Part shown: piece by piece, positions 12,301 to 24,229 of the stretch
Layout: each line of letters begins with the position of its first letter
Position numbering within the stretch: position 1 is the stretch's first letter
From: Erodium maritimum
Lineage: Eukaryota > Streptophyta > Magnoliopsida > Geraniales > Geraniaceae
Assembly (NCBI GenBank): GCA_963921825.1
Contig: OY997594.1
Location: forward strand, 58,327,675 to 58,391,674
DNA length: 64,000 nt
Direction of reading: 5' to 3'
The notes under the pieces: model-generated
What the model saw: only the letters and a program-made list of their open reading frames with translations
The model's database searches: none
What the model was told of the DNA's origin: nothing
Program-made: the position numbers and the translations under genes

Positions 12301-14210
12301 AGAGGATTGAATTCTATGACTTAATGTGTCGATACACCTATTTATATTAAGATCCTGTACTATATACTCGGTCTTAAAGACACGTCTATCCGTTTGAATT
12401 TTGACCGCCTATAATCAATAAAAAAAGCACTGATTCTAAAAAAAAAGGAATATATGATTGGATCTAAAGTTGAACATAAACATGAAGAGTTATTGAGTCA
12501 ATTAAGTTAGAAAGTAGCTTGTAGGAGAATCAACTCAACTCAACCATATGTGTATAGAGGAACAAAGACCAGGAAACCAAGGTCATGGTGGGAAGTGTAG
12601 CCTGTAGGTTTAGCCCTACTGCTACTTGATTAGATTAGATTGGGTGCTTTGTAGTTGTATTAAACAAATGGATGGAGGCACGCGACGCGATTGTTCCCTT
12701 TTTATCCATCTTAATTGTTTATTTGATATCACTTTAACTTTTTAAGGTGACACCACTCTTCTATATTCAATTAAAATTAAAATGTGTTTTATCCTTTCTT
12801 AATACCAGAGCTGTAATTTATCTTATTATTACCCTTCTTTTTGTAAGAAAGGCAACAGAGACTTTTTACATAAGAGAAAAATATTTATCAACTTCTCCAC
12901 TCAATCACGTTATAAGAGTTTAGAATATCATATTCTCTTGTAATATGGGCAAATTGTTTGTTTTTTTTCTCTGTTTCAAAATTTGTAGTTATGAAATAGA
13001 AAAACTTTCTCAAGTTGAACTTGATGGGTAAAAAAGTAAGAAACTATGTGACTATTAATAAACTATTTTATTAGTCCCTATTATTCTATTGCAAGAGATG
13101 CTAATGTCTAATGAGGATGGATAACGTAGATTGAAAATAGTGGTAAAAATATTCACATAACTCAACACAAAATTTAGGAGAGACGAAAAATAGAATATTT
13201 AAATTCAATAAAATGTAGTAATTTATATTTAAAGCTAATATTGTTAAGTTTGGTTCACAGTTTGAGAAGAAAAGTCACGGAGGTAATGTGAATCAACGAC
13301 CTTAAAAGTTGAAATAGAGAGAAGTGAGAAAGGCAAGGGAAGTGGCACTGGTGTGGTGGATGCTTTGATTAGGCTGGCAATGGCATGTGCCTTTCCTTCT
13401 TTAATAATATATAGAGTTAAAGCAAAAACGTGTCATTTACGCGCCCCTTATCTGTTTTTTTAACCTTCTTTACAATTCACATCCCCTCCCTTTCTTTATT
13501 TCAATATGACATATTTAATTTAATTGTTTAAACAAAAATAAAAATAAAATATTTCAATACCCATGTTTCATCAACCTGATCCAAACATGTATGTTTACAA
13601 AATTATCTACCATTTGACATTAGCATAAAGTTACTTGGGTCACTAGTAACTTCAGCCTTTGAAAGATAAGTTTCTTAACATTTGTTTTTAGAGCTTTTTT
13701 TTTGAATAGTTACTGTTTAATGTGAGAAATAGTAATAATCATTTAAAATTATATTTTTGGTGTTGAAAGGAGATAAATTAGCAAGCAAGCAAAGTGAGTG
13801 CAATTTGTTAATACCCCCAAGACTAATCCACCGCCTTGTTGACTTTCTCTTTTAACATTCATTAATTTGTCATTTCATATCACTTGTTTTAGCAATTTTG
13901 GGGAAATGGAGGGTAGTTACGTAATAAGCATGATTATGGACCTTTTTGTTGCTGTTTAGTGTTTAGCATTAACTGGCGCAATCATATTGTCCCGCCACAA
14001 TGTTCATATGTCCAATTGCTGGAGGATACAAATAGACATGATCAACATCCTTATTGTTTCCTTTTGAGCTAATAATTCTTAGATATACTACTAACTGTAC
14101 CTCATTAATCAGTAAAATTATAATCTGATGATTCATAATTAATTTTGATTGACTTTATTAATACAAATGTGTATCTCCATACGATTGTTCTGCTAACAGA
14201 TTTACAGATG
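12301..14210. other. AT-rich intergenic DNA; nothing recognised
   Basis: Long A/T-rich sequence with many short homopolymer runs and no frame of useful length, RNA gene or repeat boundary that I can support. Confidence 0.5.
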
Positions 14211-14219
14211 GCTTGTATA

Positions 14220-15715
14220 AAAACCTTAGGACGGCGGCGGGTTTTGTTTCTTTTACCGTCCTCTCTAGCATATTTTGACTCCACTCGTTATGGAGTAGAA
14301 GTAGGAGGGCGCTCACTTTTAAAAGAGAAAGGAGTGGCAGAGAGTATAATATGCACTCTCTCCGGTCAATTTGGACCTGGGACCATGGCTTCGGGGGAGT
14401 CATGTGATCGTGGTGATGTCTTGTCTTCGATGCCGACGAGACAATACGTTGTCAGAGGGGATTCGGCGAGAGAAGGCATGCCTCTCAAGTCGGATGGTGC
14501 AACCTCTAGAGTTCTCGCTCTCGTCTCTCAAACCCTAGAGGGAGCGTTTGTAAAGATGGCAGCACAACCTCTTGACATGGTGATAGTAGTGACGTATGGG
14601 TGGATGACGATGTGGCAGGGCAGAAGGACGGTTGGGGGCGTTGACAAAATCCGGTGAGGGGCATCGGGGGAGTGGTTGGAGAGAGGCGAGACACTCAGTC
14701 GTTTGACGGCGCGACCACCTCCTTCTCAATTGGCGCAACCAATCCACACAGACGAAGAGAAAGCCCGAGGACGAGTGGGGACGACGATGTGCTAGCAAGG
14801 AACGGTGGGGACAAGCTCGCCCTTGGGATGAGACGGTGGAGATCATTTCGAAGCGGTTGGCGCCATAGTTTTCCCGCGATTGCGGTGATGGAAGAGATAA
14901 AAAATAGGGTGCCTCGAGGGGCCAGAGAACAGTGTAGGACTGGGTGGTGTGTCATCAAGGATTTACAAGTTGCTGCTACCGAGGGGCCGAAGGCCGCAGT
15001 TTAGTTCTGATGGTTGGGGTTGTGTGTGGTGATGGTGAAATCGTGAGCTTTACGGAGTTCGATGGGGATGGATTACCGACGAGGGAAGACACATACCCTT
15101 GCCTGTCCCAATGAATAATAAGGGGTGGTTGAGGGGTCCGCGGGTATTCCCCCCCTCATTGACCATAAAGTGGTATCGATTCCACCAAGTACCGACACGA
15201 CATTATCCAATCAGGTCGGGAACCATCACTTTTATGTTTCTATAGGCCCTTATTATGATCATAAGGGGGACGACGTCAGTTGGCTCTTCGGGGGAATGCA
15301 TAGTCCAATTGAGTCATCTCAGTTGCTGGTTATAGAGCTGACCATGTCTTCACTCTCAGGTTTCAACAACTGGTTTAGTGGTCTCGACTACTAACACAAT
15401 ACTTTCCTATATCATATCTTAGAGTCGATTTGTACCTTTTTGAAAACTGCGCTCGTTCGGCCCCCTATCCCACCGTCTTCAGCAGTTTTACCGATGGCCT
15501 CAACTTCTATCGTAGTATCCCCATCTCGACACCTTTTGGAGCACTTCGACAAAAAACATATTTTTTTTCCAGTTTTCTGGTTGTCCCATGATGTGTAGAC
15601 TTATTAGTTATTTTTTTACCTTTGTTTCAGTTGGACTTTGTCTCTCTTGGTTGACTCGCTTTGAGTCAATGCCTCCGGGCATTTCTTTTTATTAATATAT
15701 TGGTTATGTTTAATG
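14220..15715 (+). mobile_element. Retroposon-like sequence, unclassified
   Basis: A GC-richer block with a 170-codon frame (14145-14657) and a partly overlapping 116-codon frame, flanked by AT-rich DNA. It ends in a T-rich 3' stretch (gcctccgggcatttc, then tttttattaatatattgg) like the 3'UTRs of plant LINEs. No reverse transcriptase, poly-A tract or target duplication is visible. I infer a decayed non-autonomous retroposon and do not call the frames as genes. Confidence 0.3.
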
Positions 15716-15770
15716 TTTAAAAAATGTATAAAACAGATATTACACATATGGACAAATCATTTTTTTAAAT

Positions 15771-17468
15771 AGGGTAAATTACAAATACATACCCCATACT
15801 TTACACGATTAACCGATACCTACCCCAATCTTTTTTTGTAACCGATACCTACCGAAATATAACAGATAGCCCATTCCGTCTGATTTTCCATCCCTTTTCT
15901 GTTAGTTTTTTTCAAAAATACCCATAATACCCTTAACCCTAATCCAACTACATCTTTCAAATATTTACGAAAATACCATCACTTATTTACGAAATTACCA
16001 TTGTTTACAAAAATTCAGTTTTTTTTTTTAAATTCATTTTTTATTTTTCAAAAATTCTGATTTTAATTTAAAAACTACATAAAAATCAGTTTTTTTTTAT
16101 AAATTCAGTTTTTATTTATAAAAATTATTTAATATTTTTAAAAATTCATAAAAATCATTTTTTTTATATAAATTCAGTTTTTATTTAAGAAAAATATTTT
16201 TATTTTCAAAAATTCATATTTTAATTTAAAATATACACAAAATCAGTTTTATTTTTAAAAAATACATAAAATCAGTTTTTTTTAAATACATAAAATCAGT
16301 TTTGTTAATATAATTAATTTAATTATCTTTTATTTTTTATTTCAGTTTTTCATTTTTCTACCCAAAAATCATTTTTCCATTTTTTCCATCACAACCATGC
16401 TCTTCTCCAATTCCATCACAAACATGTTCTTCCCAATGTATTTCAGTTCATGTTCTTCCCATCCCAATCAATTTATTACTCTTCCATCCTCTCCAAACTA
16501 CCCCATACATCTCTCCAAAATCAACAACTCTAACTCATGGATCTATAACACTCAATTTATTTCTCTTCCCAATGTTTTTATCAGCCGCACACAAAAATCT
16601 ATCTGAAAAGCTTCAGCAACCGTAACTCATGGACCCTAATTCATATTGCTTCAGCAACCCTAATTCATATTTCTATTTCTCTTCCATCCTCTCCAAAATA
16701 CCCCATATATCTCACCAAAATCAACTATGGCCGGAGCTTCCTTTGTGCTCGACTCTGCAAATCCGAAGAGGAGGAGCTCCGCCGTCGCTGCCAGAGCTAC
16801 GCCGCTGCCTCTTTGCCTACTCCGCCACCACCCACGGCTCCACCAGAGACATCCCCAGGCAGCTCGAAGCAAACCCCAGAAACCACCGGATCTACACCGC
16901 CGTCGCTGCCAGAGCTCCGTCGGATTTATGTCGCCGCCGCTGCTAGAGCTCCGCCGGATCTACGCCGCTGCCAGAGCTCCGACCGTGAAGACGAAGAGAT
17001 GAAGATGAAGATGAAGCAAGGTTAAAGATGGTTAAAGATGAGAAGAACACAAGGGAGGGGATGAGAGGTTTGATATAATGGTGAAAGAGAGAACATATGG
17101 TGGTGGCTGTGAAAAAAATGACTTAGTATTAGGGTTTGAATACATATGGGGAGGAGGAGAGAGAAAAAAGGTTTTGGGTAGAAAAAGAAAAAATAAAAAA
17201 AAAACTGAATTTTCAAAAAAAAACTGAATTTGGTAATTTCGTAAATAAGTGATGGTATTTTCGTAAATATTTGAAAGATGTAGTTGGATTAGGGTTAAGG
17301 GTATTATGGGTATTTTTGAAAAACTAACAGAAAATGGATGGAAAATCAGACGGAATGGGCTATTTGTTATATTTCGGTAACAATTGAGTAGGTATCGGTT
17401 ACAAAAAAAGATTGGGGTAGGTATCGGTTAATCATGTAAAGTATGAGGTATGTATTTGTAATTTACCA
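15771..17468. mobile_element. Mutator-like foldback element A (non-autonomous)
   Basis: About 250-bp terminal inverted repeats: the left begins agggtaaattacaaataca and the right ends tgtatttgtaatttacca. The flanks give a nearly perfect 9-bp duplication (tttttaaat at 15762-15770, attttaaat at 17468-17476), typical of Mutator-like elements. Inside the arms lie arrays of CAGTTTT motifs (16015-16350), then a GC-rich core (16720-17000) with a tandem repeat. No transposase is present. The core is open in two or three frames for 70-105 codons, which may be a captured host fragment or only repeat expansion. Confidence 0.8.
16784..16985 (+). repeat. GC-rich minisatellite in the core of foldback A
   Basis: Units of about 33-34 bp built on gctgccagagctccg followed by ccggatcta recur near 16784, 16900, 16934 and 16967, with an unrelated insert after the first unit. 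Because the unit is close to a multiple of three, several frames stay open. Confidence 0.65.
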
Positions 17469-17476
17469 TTTTAAAT

Positions 17477-18834
17477 AATGCCAACTTTTATATATTAATG
17501 GAAAGATATACATAGATCTGATGAACACACGTGACAAATAAGAAAGTATCGACTCCAACATGAAAACAAAATGTATACCAACTATATAGGCTCTAATAGT
17601 ACAATGAAATGCAGCAAATGCACATTTATCCCGAGCCAAACTCAAAACATAACATACAAGAGATTGAGCTATGACCATTGTGGTGTCCTCTTGGGGATGG
17701 AACAACTTCTTGATCTATTTAATATCATGTCAATAGTACATACAATTATTATTTTTTGAATTGTCAACGGATATATTAATTAAAATAAATTTCTGAAGGT
17801 CTAGACCGAGAATGGATCAACCAAAAAGTATATGAAACAATTGCAACATAAATGAAATAGTTGAGAATTCCAAACAATGTTGGACATATTAAAAAATGCT
17901 CATGTACAGAAATGCTCCAAGGGGGATGTCGAGAGAGGGATACTACATAGCGGCTGGAGCAATCGATATAGTTATGCATGACGGTGAGTTAGGATAGAGC
18001 GGGCCCATTTCAAGAGAATTGACTCCACTAGCGGAATAAATACTCCCTCGAGGATCCAGCGTGCATCATCCTCCCTCGAATAATAACATAGGATTCGAAG
18101 AACGCGAGAATACTAGCTCTCGAGATAGTAGAAGAGTATAGTGTCGGTACTTGGTGGAACTTCTGCCACCTTACGACCAGTGAGGTGGTGATACATGCAA
18201 ACCCCTCATCGGTTCTTCTGGTGCTCATTGGGATAGGAGAGGAAATGCAGCACCCATCGTCATTTTGGCTTTCATTTCAATGGACCCGACATGTCCCTTT
18301 AGGTCAATAACCAGAATTCGCATCGAGACAAAGTCATCCGAGAACTAACGACAGACAGGTATACAACGTCGTCGATCGAGAATCAACTCCCTATAGTAGT
18401 TGTCCACCCTACAGCTATACGAACGATAGTTGAGAAATAATACACCGGTCGGTGGTCGTCACTGGTTCCACACTAATGGATCTGCTCCAGCCCGGTCGCG
18501 ATGGAAGTTGAAAGCTCCCCTCCACTACCATCCACGGAGTAACTCAGGTATCTATATTAGTCACAGTCCAAGCTCTCATGCCACCGTCTGGAACCGTCTA
18601 TGCCCATATAGTCATGCTTCGGTGCCCCAGCGTCCTCGTTCCTAGCCAAGCCTCGTCGGACCCAACTCGCACCAGCAACAACGACGCACAACAACACTAC
18701 CGAATCGGGTGCTGTTGCACCCTACCCTAGATTTTAGGGCTGAGCCGACCTAGTTAACGCCTTATCCGTCTACCTTTTTCCCTTTGTGTGTAGACTAGCG
18801 CATTCCACCGTTATTGGATGCAAAAAAAAAAAAT
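17477..18834 (+). mobile_element. Retroposon-like sequence with poly-A end
   Basis: The block ends in an A-run at 18822-18833. An 8-bp match (gacggtga at about 17980 and 18835) might be a target duplication, which would put the element at 17988-18834, but it is short. The part before 17988 is AT-rich with no gene. The 17988-18800 part is GC-richer with no recognised protein. Classification is uncertain. Confidence 0.3.
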
Positions 18835-18913
18835 CGACGGTGATAGTAACCCTAAAGGGAGGAGAGGGCATTCCACTTGGTATAAATTGTATCATGTACA
18901 TACAATTGATATG

Positions 18914-19087
18914 TCTATATGAGTTAGCTTGGTAGTGAATACTTCTTCACATCTCCCATGTCTTTAAGATCACAAATTCGAATCGTAATAGATACACTTA
19001 TTTGAAAATAAGTATGGATGATGAATTAGATTAGACTAAAGTAGATTTTTCTTGTATTTTTTTTATGATAAAAAGAAAAAGAATAAG
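18914..19087 (+). mobile_element. tRNA-derived SINE
   Basis: A 174-bp unit with an A-box-like block (ttagcttggtagtgaa, ~18923) and a B-box-like block (aaattcgaatcgt, ~18976), spaced as in a tRNA-type internal RNA polymerase III promoter. An A-rich tail follows (gataaaaagaaaaag). Both ends carry tgatatg (18907-18913 and 19088-19094), a plausible short target duplication. Confidence 0.55.
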
Positions 19088-19127
19088 TGATATGACATAA
19101 ATAACTTTAACCTGATGATAAATAATA

Positions 19128-20295
19128 GGGGAACTATGGTTCCTAACTTACTATTAGTTTTGTTTTTGCGATCCTAACTTGCGTTTACCTTTTGTTGCAT
19201 TTCCCAACTATGACCTTTACATTTTTTGCACAGACTATCGTTTTTCGTCAAAATTAACAGAGACGTTAGTTTTGGATGGTAAAAGTCCAAAATACCTTCA
19301 GCAAAAAATGTTATCCCATGCAAAAAAATAGAAAGGTCATAGCTGGAAAATGCAAGCTCACTTCAGGTTATTGAGTTTTGTTGAGGGCATTTATGTCTTT
19401 TCCCATCCAAAACTAACATCCTGTTAATTTTAACGATAAACGATAGTCCGTACAAAAGATATAAAGATCATAATTGAAAAATACAGCAAAAAATATAAGG
19501 GAAAATGACACATAACCCTGGCTAACTATCACCGTTTTCACATCACCCCCTAACTATTTTTTGTGACATTTAACTCTTTTAACTTCTTTTTTTTTTTCAC
19601 TTTCGTCTAACGGTGTTAAATTTTGGATGGAAACAACCATGTGCAAAGCACATGTTGTTTTATTTTTATTAAATGACATAATTACCCTTTCATAAACACT
19701 AACTTAAGCTAACTAAACTCAAACCCTTATCTCCCACCCTCTTCCTCTTTCTCATTTCATCTCAACCGCACAAAGCTTCCAACTCCAAACTCTCACCTCC
19801 AATTATCTCCTATGCTCTTCTCTCATCTCAAACACTTTTATTTTCATTAATGTGTTTTTATACTTATATATTAAGAAGGGTGGGAGCAAAAAGAAGTGTT
19901 TGAGATGAGATAAGAGTAGAGAAAATAATTGGAGGTGAGAGTTTGGAGTTGGAAGTTTTGTGCGGTTGAGAGGAAATGAGAAAGAGGAAGAGGGTGAGAG
20001 ATAATGGTGAGTTTAGTTAGGTTAAGTTAGTATGTATGAAAGGATAGTTATGACATTTAATAGAAATAAAGCATCACGTGTTTTGCACATGGTTGTTTCC
20101 ATCCAAAATTTAACACCATTAGACTAAAATGAAGAAAAATAGAAGTTTAAGAGTTAAATGTTACAAAAAATAGTTAGGGTGGTATGTGAAAAACGGTGAT
20201 AGTTAACCATAGTATGTGTCATTTTTCCAAGAGATAAACTCAAATTAGGATTGAGCAAACAAAACTCAAAATAAATAAGAACTCATAGTTTCCCC
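19128..20295. mobile_element. Foldback element B (outer of a nested pair)
   Basis: The left end ggggaactatggttcctaac is mirrored by the right end (gagttcttatttattttgag reversed, then catagtttcccc at 20295). Inner arm blocks also pair: actatcgtttttcgtcaaaa near 19243 with ttttaacgataaacgatagt near 19427. The right arm is interrupted by element C. The flanks taaataata and taagtaatt agree at 7 of 9 bases, consistent with an old 9-bp duplication. No coding capacity. Confidence 0.7.
19499..20228. mobile_element. Foldback element C, inserted in the right arm of B
   Basis: A 730-bp element that is nearly all inverted repeat. The left starts gggaaaatgacacataaccc and the right ends gtatgtgtcatttttcc. 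The arms pair through caaccatgtgcaaagcacat (~19636) and continue almost to a short centre near 19850-19870. The flanks aaaatataa and aagagataa agree at 7 of 9 positions. Removing it restores the right arm of B. The transcript would form a long hairpin. Confidence 0.75.
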
Positions 20296-20318
20296 TAAGT
20301 AATTCTATTGGAAATTTT

Positions 20319-21610
20319 GTGTTGTCCTTACGTGATGAGACTTCAGCGATGTTAGATTGTAATTTCCATCTGTTGCACTTGGCTTCTTCTGAGGCCGTGT
20401 TCTCTCGTGTGTTAGAGTTGAACGGCAAAAGTTACCAGATTAAGGTGGTTAAGTTAGAGTCCTGTGATGTTCATGCAAGGGAGCCGGAGAGAGTGTTGAA
20501 AAAAGCAGAGTATAGGGATGCTTTGTTCTCGCAAAATAGTTCGGAATTTCCACCTCCTGAAGCTGCTCTGAAAGGCAAAGGTGTTCTGCGTTTTTCAACT
20601 CCGGTGAGCAAGGTTTCTGAATCGCCAAGTCAGAGTCCAAGTCCATCTACTTTCTTGCGTGGGCCTCATTCTTCTCGGGCCGATGGTTCTGTAAGTCGTA
20701 ATCTACTTCAGGCTAGCAAACCTAATTATGTTTACCGATCATATGCTGCTCGTGGGATTTCTATTGGAAAGGAAAACGCAGATCGGGAGAAAAGGTGGAA
20801 AATCATCAAGGCTAGTCAGAAAGCTATTGCAGATCACCCTGACGCGGCAGATCAAATTGAAGCTCTTGATTTCGAACTGGGGGATTCTGTAGACCCGGAA
20901 TTTCAGGATGACTCTGATGATTTTGGTTCGAGTGAGGGTGTAGAAGAGGGGGATTCTCTCCTCTTTTCTTTACCTTTTTAACCTGTAAAAGAGACGGAGT
21001 TTGGTTGGGAAGGTATATAAGTTAATTACTCCGTCTTATGAGGTGGTTCGTGGCTGCAGATTTTCGGTTGCTTGCTTTGATGTGCTATTTTTGCAATTCA
21101 TGTTTTGAGGGCTTGGATCACCTGCTACTGCATTGTGCTTACTCTTGGGGTCTATGGGGACTAGTTTTCTCCTGGTGGTCAGTGTGTTGGGTGATTACGG
21201 TTTAGTAGTTTGTGAGAGCTGGGCCTTTGAGGCCGAGTTTTTTGGGTGGCACGATTTGGTTGTCAGTTTTAACCTGCAGACTTTAGTGGTTACAGAGAAA
21301 TCATAAATAATTCTCTGTTAGTGGTTGAGGTGTTTGAGAAGTTGAAGTTGCATGCTTTCAGTTTACTCCGGTTGGCAGGAGATCTTTTGCCTGCTATTTC
21401 TTTCGAGTGGTGGACCGTGGACCCCGTTCGTGTATCCGGGGTAGGCGCAGGAGTTTAGCTGCAGGGTGGTAATCGCTAGTGTTAGTTTAGCTTTCTTGGT
21501 TGGTTTGGTGTTTTCTGTTATTTGGTTGTAGCCTCTTTGAGGTTTTTCTTTGAGCGATTTTTCATCTTGGAATCCCGTAGTAATAAATTCACCGTCTATC
21601 GAAAAAAAAA
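20319..21610 (+). mobile_element. Internally deleted LINE derivative (ORF1-like frame plus zf-RVT end)
   Basis: A frame open to 20981 (first ATG at about 20349, just over 200 codons) has a Ser/Pro-rich middle and an acidic C-terminus rich in Asp/Glu. I do not recognise its family; a LINE ORF1 remnant is the best guess. About 110 bp later comes a short zinc-binding RT tail, GLDHLLLHC followed by a W-rich stretch (near 21115-21180), which normally sits at the far 3' end of LINE ORF2. The endonuclease and reverse transcriptase between the two are missing. The element ends in an A-run at 21601-21610. No target duplication was found. The juxtaposition suggests a non-autonomous internally deleted LINE. 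Confidence 0.55.
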
Positions 21611-22007
21611 ATACACATGGTACTATGCAATGCCTCCGTGATCATCCTAACTACCCAGACCCAATATCAATGGACCAAAAGCCACCGACACCAATAATAT
21701 TTTATCCACCTGTCGTCATGTTATTGGTTGAAAATCAATATTACCGATTTTCTGAAATTTCATTGGCTTTTATTTGTTCAACATTTGGGTTCCACAAATG
21801 TATTATGTAGATATGATATGGACAGTGAGTGTAGTTGGATGGAGGGGCTCATTTTGTATTGCGCATTATTGATTTCTTCTTCTTCACTCATATGGTCCCG
21901 TGTGTTCCGTACCTGCATTTTCTCCACACAAACATTTTTTTATATAAGATATTTCAAGTATGGTAGAATCTTATTTCGTACTGTAATTTATTTAGATGGA
22001 TATTAAG
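21611..22007. other. Intergenic; no supported gene
   Basis: AT-rich DNA with two short frames (86 and 92 codons) lacking recognised motifs. Confidence 0.4.
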
Positions 22008-22020
22008 TGTTTGAATTTTC

Positions 22021-22036
22021 TCGTTTAAAAAAAAAC
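22021..22036 (+). mobile_element. 16-bp remnant insertion with 13-bp target duplication
   Basis: The sequence tcgtttaaaaaaaaac sits between two perfect copies of tgtttgaattttc (22008-22020 and 22037-22049). The insert looks like the last bases of family R (cgtttc plus A-run), so it is read as an extremely 5'-truncated retroposon. Chance is unlikely for a 13-bp perfect duplication, but simple slippage cannot be fully excluded. Confidence 0.6.
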
Positions 22037-22054
22037 TGTTTGAATTTTCAAATT

Positions 22055-24229
22055 AACTTTTCGATAATATATTTTTTTATATTAAAAACAGAGCTCCGCT
22101 ACCTCTGACTAGAGGTGTTTCTTACCCTAACTAGGGTTTCGCCGCCGCCCCTTCTCCACGCCCAACGTACCCTCGCCGCCGCCTGTTGCTGCCCATCGCC
22201 CCCACGCTGACCGTTGTCCTTCCGATCGTTCTCGCCATCTACGAACTGCTCCATATCCCCACTACAATGCATCGACGTCGAGACAACGAGAGCAACTCTC
22301 TCCGGGAGCTGTCACTGCTGTTACCGGCGGGTCCATTTTGGGCCCACCTCCTTCTCTCGAGTTGGCCGGACCAATGGCCATGCACCGACGGTGCGACTGG
22401 CCCATGCAAGGGCGGGCACACAGGCCTCCGTGGCCGTATTGGCCTCACTGGGATATAGATCTCCGGTCGATGGAACTCAGGCCGGAAAGAACATGGGGCC
22501 GAGCCGAGATCCACTGGAGCGGTCCCCATCCGAGGATGCTGCCGAATAATCTACGGGAGCGACTCACCTCTGATCCAGGCATGGAGGCCCTGCCACCAGT
22601 CTTCCCAGGTCGGCCACCATTTCCATACATAAAGGCACGTAAACCCTAGGAGGCATGCAAACCCTAGGGTCGAGGGGGTCGGGGGCCACTGATGCCATCA
22701 TCCAGGCGACACGATCCGGAGGCCCAGAGAGCTAGGACGGTGACGCTGATCGCCCCGAGAGAGGACTCCCCCGCACCGAGGCCTCCATGTAGACCTAGAC
22801 CCCGGTGAATTAATATACTCAGAAGGAGATGCCGTTGGTCCGTCGAGGTATTTGGAGATACAGCCCGAGCATTGGTCCCCGCCCTCGGAGGACCAAGACA
22901 AGGAAGGCCGCGGAAGCGCATGCTGGAGAGGTGGATCCACCGGAGGTCCGGGAGACACCCGAACAGGCTTACGACCAGGATATGAGTCCGGTGGGGCTAT
23001 AGCCACTCGAAGGGGGAATGACCTCCCATTGTGGGGGTGGGGAAGGCCGACTGAGGCCTATACCCACAGACCCGGGACAGCTGCAGCCGGGAGGTCTCGG
23101 GAAATCCGCACTAAAGGCTCAATATCTGGTTTATTTACTTGGTTATTTCCTTGTTTTAGGTCGAATAATTTTTTAGCTAGATAGGGCTAGGTTTTGGGAT
23201 GTGTATTTTTTTGAAACGTTGGATCAAGAATTTCTTGAGTTCGGATCTGCGAGGCAAAGCAGATTATCTTTATGGATCCATGAGCGCCAGACGGACTACG
23301 GCCGATTGGGACACAAATATGGAATCCGGGAAAATTATGTCCCGCCCTGTAAGATTGATATGTTACAGTTAATATAATATCTCGTTCCCGTTTCAAAAAA
23401 AAACTTTTCGATAATATTAGCTAGGATGGTAATAATTAAAAAAAAAGCTCTTTTGGTCTGCGAGAAACCTCACCCCCAAAACCCTAGTCGCCATCGACGG
23501 CCTCCATGGCTTTGGCCATAGAGGTTGTCGATGAAGCTCTCTCTTCCTCTTGTTTTCTTTATTGATCCCCTTTCTCAGCAGTCGTCTTCGCCTGCATAAT
23601 AACAACAACTTTCCTCCATCCGAGCACAGCCGCCGCTATCCCCGTCGTGTCCCTCCACCGTTGCCGGATCTACGCTTCAATCGGGCGAGCCACAAGTTTT
23701 CAATCTCCTCATCGTCATCAATAGAGGTAACACAGAGTCGAGAAGACCATAATGAACCCTCAAGTTTATTCACGAACCGACCTCCACATTTTATCCACTT
23801 GGAGAAGGTTATCGAGCGATATAGTCTGTGGAATTGGGATCCGGGACCTACCCATCATGACTCGGAACCGACGTTGCTTGGCCGTCTCGGGAGGAGAAAG
23901 GAAGCATATCGTTTTTCATGTTTTAGGTTGGATTCAGTTTTAGTTTCAATTTATAATTGCAATGATTGCTTTAGTTGGATTTTATGTTGCTGTAGGATTT
24001 GGTTTTTAGGTCGTTTAAATTTCTCGTTTCGTACTTTTGAGATGTCGGTAAGGGGATGTCCTAAGTTAGTATCTGCGATCCAAAGCAATATTTTTCTACG
24101 GGTCCATGAGCCCCGAGTTGGCTACTGGCAACCAGGACATATATGGAACCCATGACTTTTACGCCATACCTTGTATGGTTTGTTTCTTGTATTAATGCAC
24201 TTCCCCGATTACACGTTTCGAAAAAAAAA
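22055..24229 (+). mobile_element. Family R retroposon copy B, carrying copy C inside
   Basis: Flanked by gaattttcaaatt at 22042-22054 and 24230-24242 (13 bp). Its 3' end is cgtttcg plus nine A. The last ~190 bp align with the other R copies (atctgcgatccaaagcaata, ggtccatgagc). The 5' part has a plant retroposon leader (aaaaccctagtcgcc near 23478). Without the inner element it is about 0.83 kb. A 201-codon frame (23550-24155) has no recognised domain. Confidence 0.7.
22071..23401 (+). mobile_element. Family R retroposon copy C, nested in copy B
   Basis: A 1.33 kb insertion flanked by a perfect 16-bp duplication aacttttcgataatat (22055-22070 and 23402-23417). It starts with a leader containing taactagggtttcgcc (near 22128) and ends ttcccgtttc plus A-run. 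Its tail closely matches the minus-strand copy at 4905-6304. Frames of about 100-110 codons overlap on both strands and are not called as genes. Confidence 0.82.
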
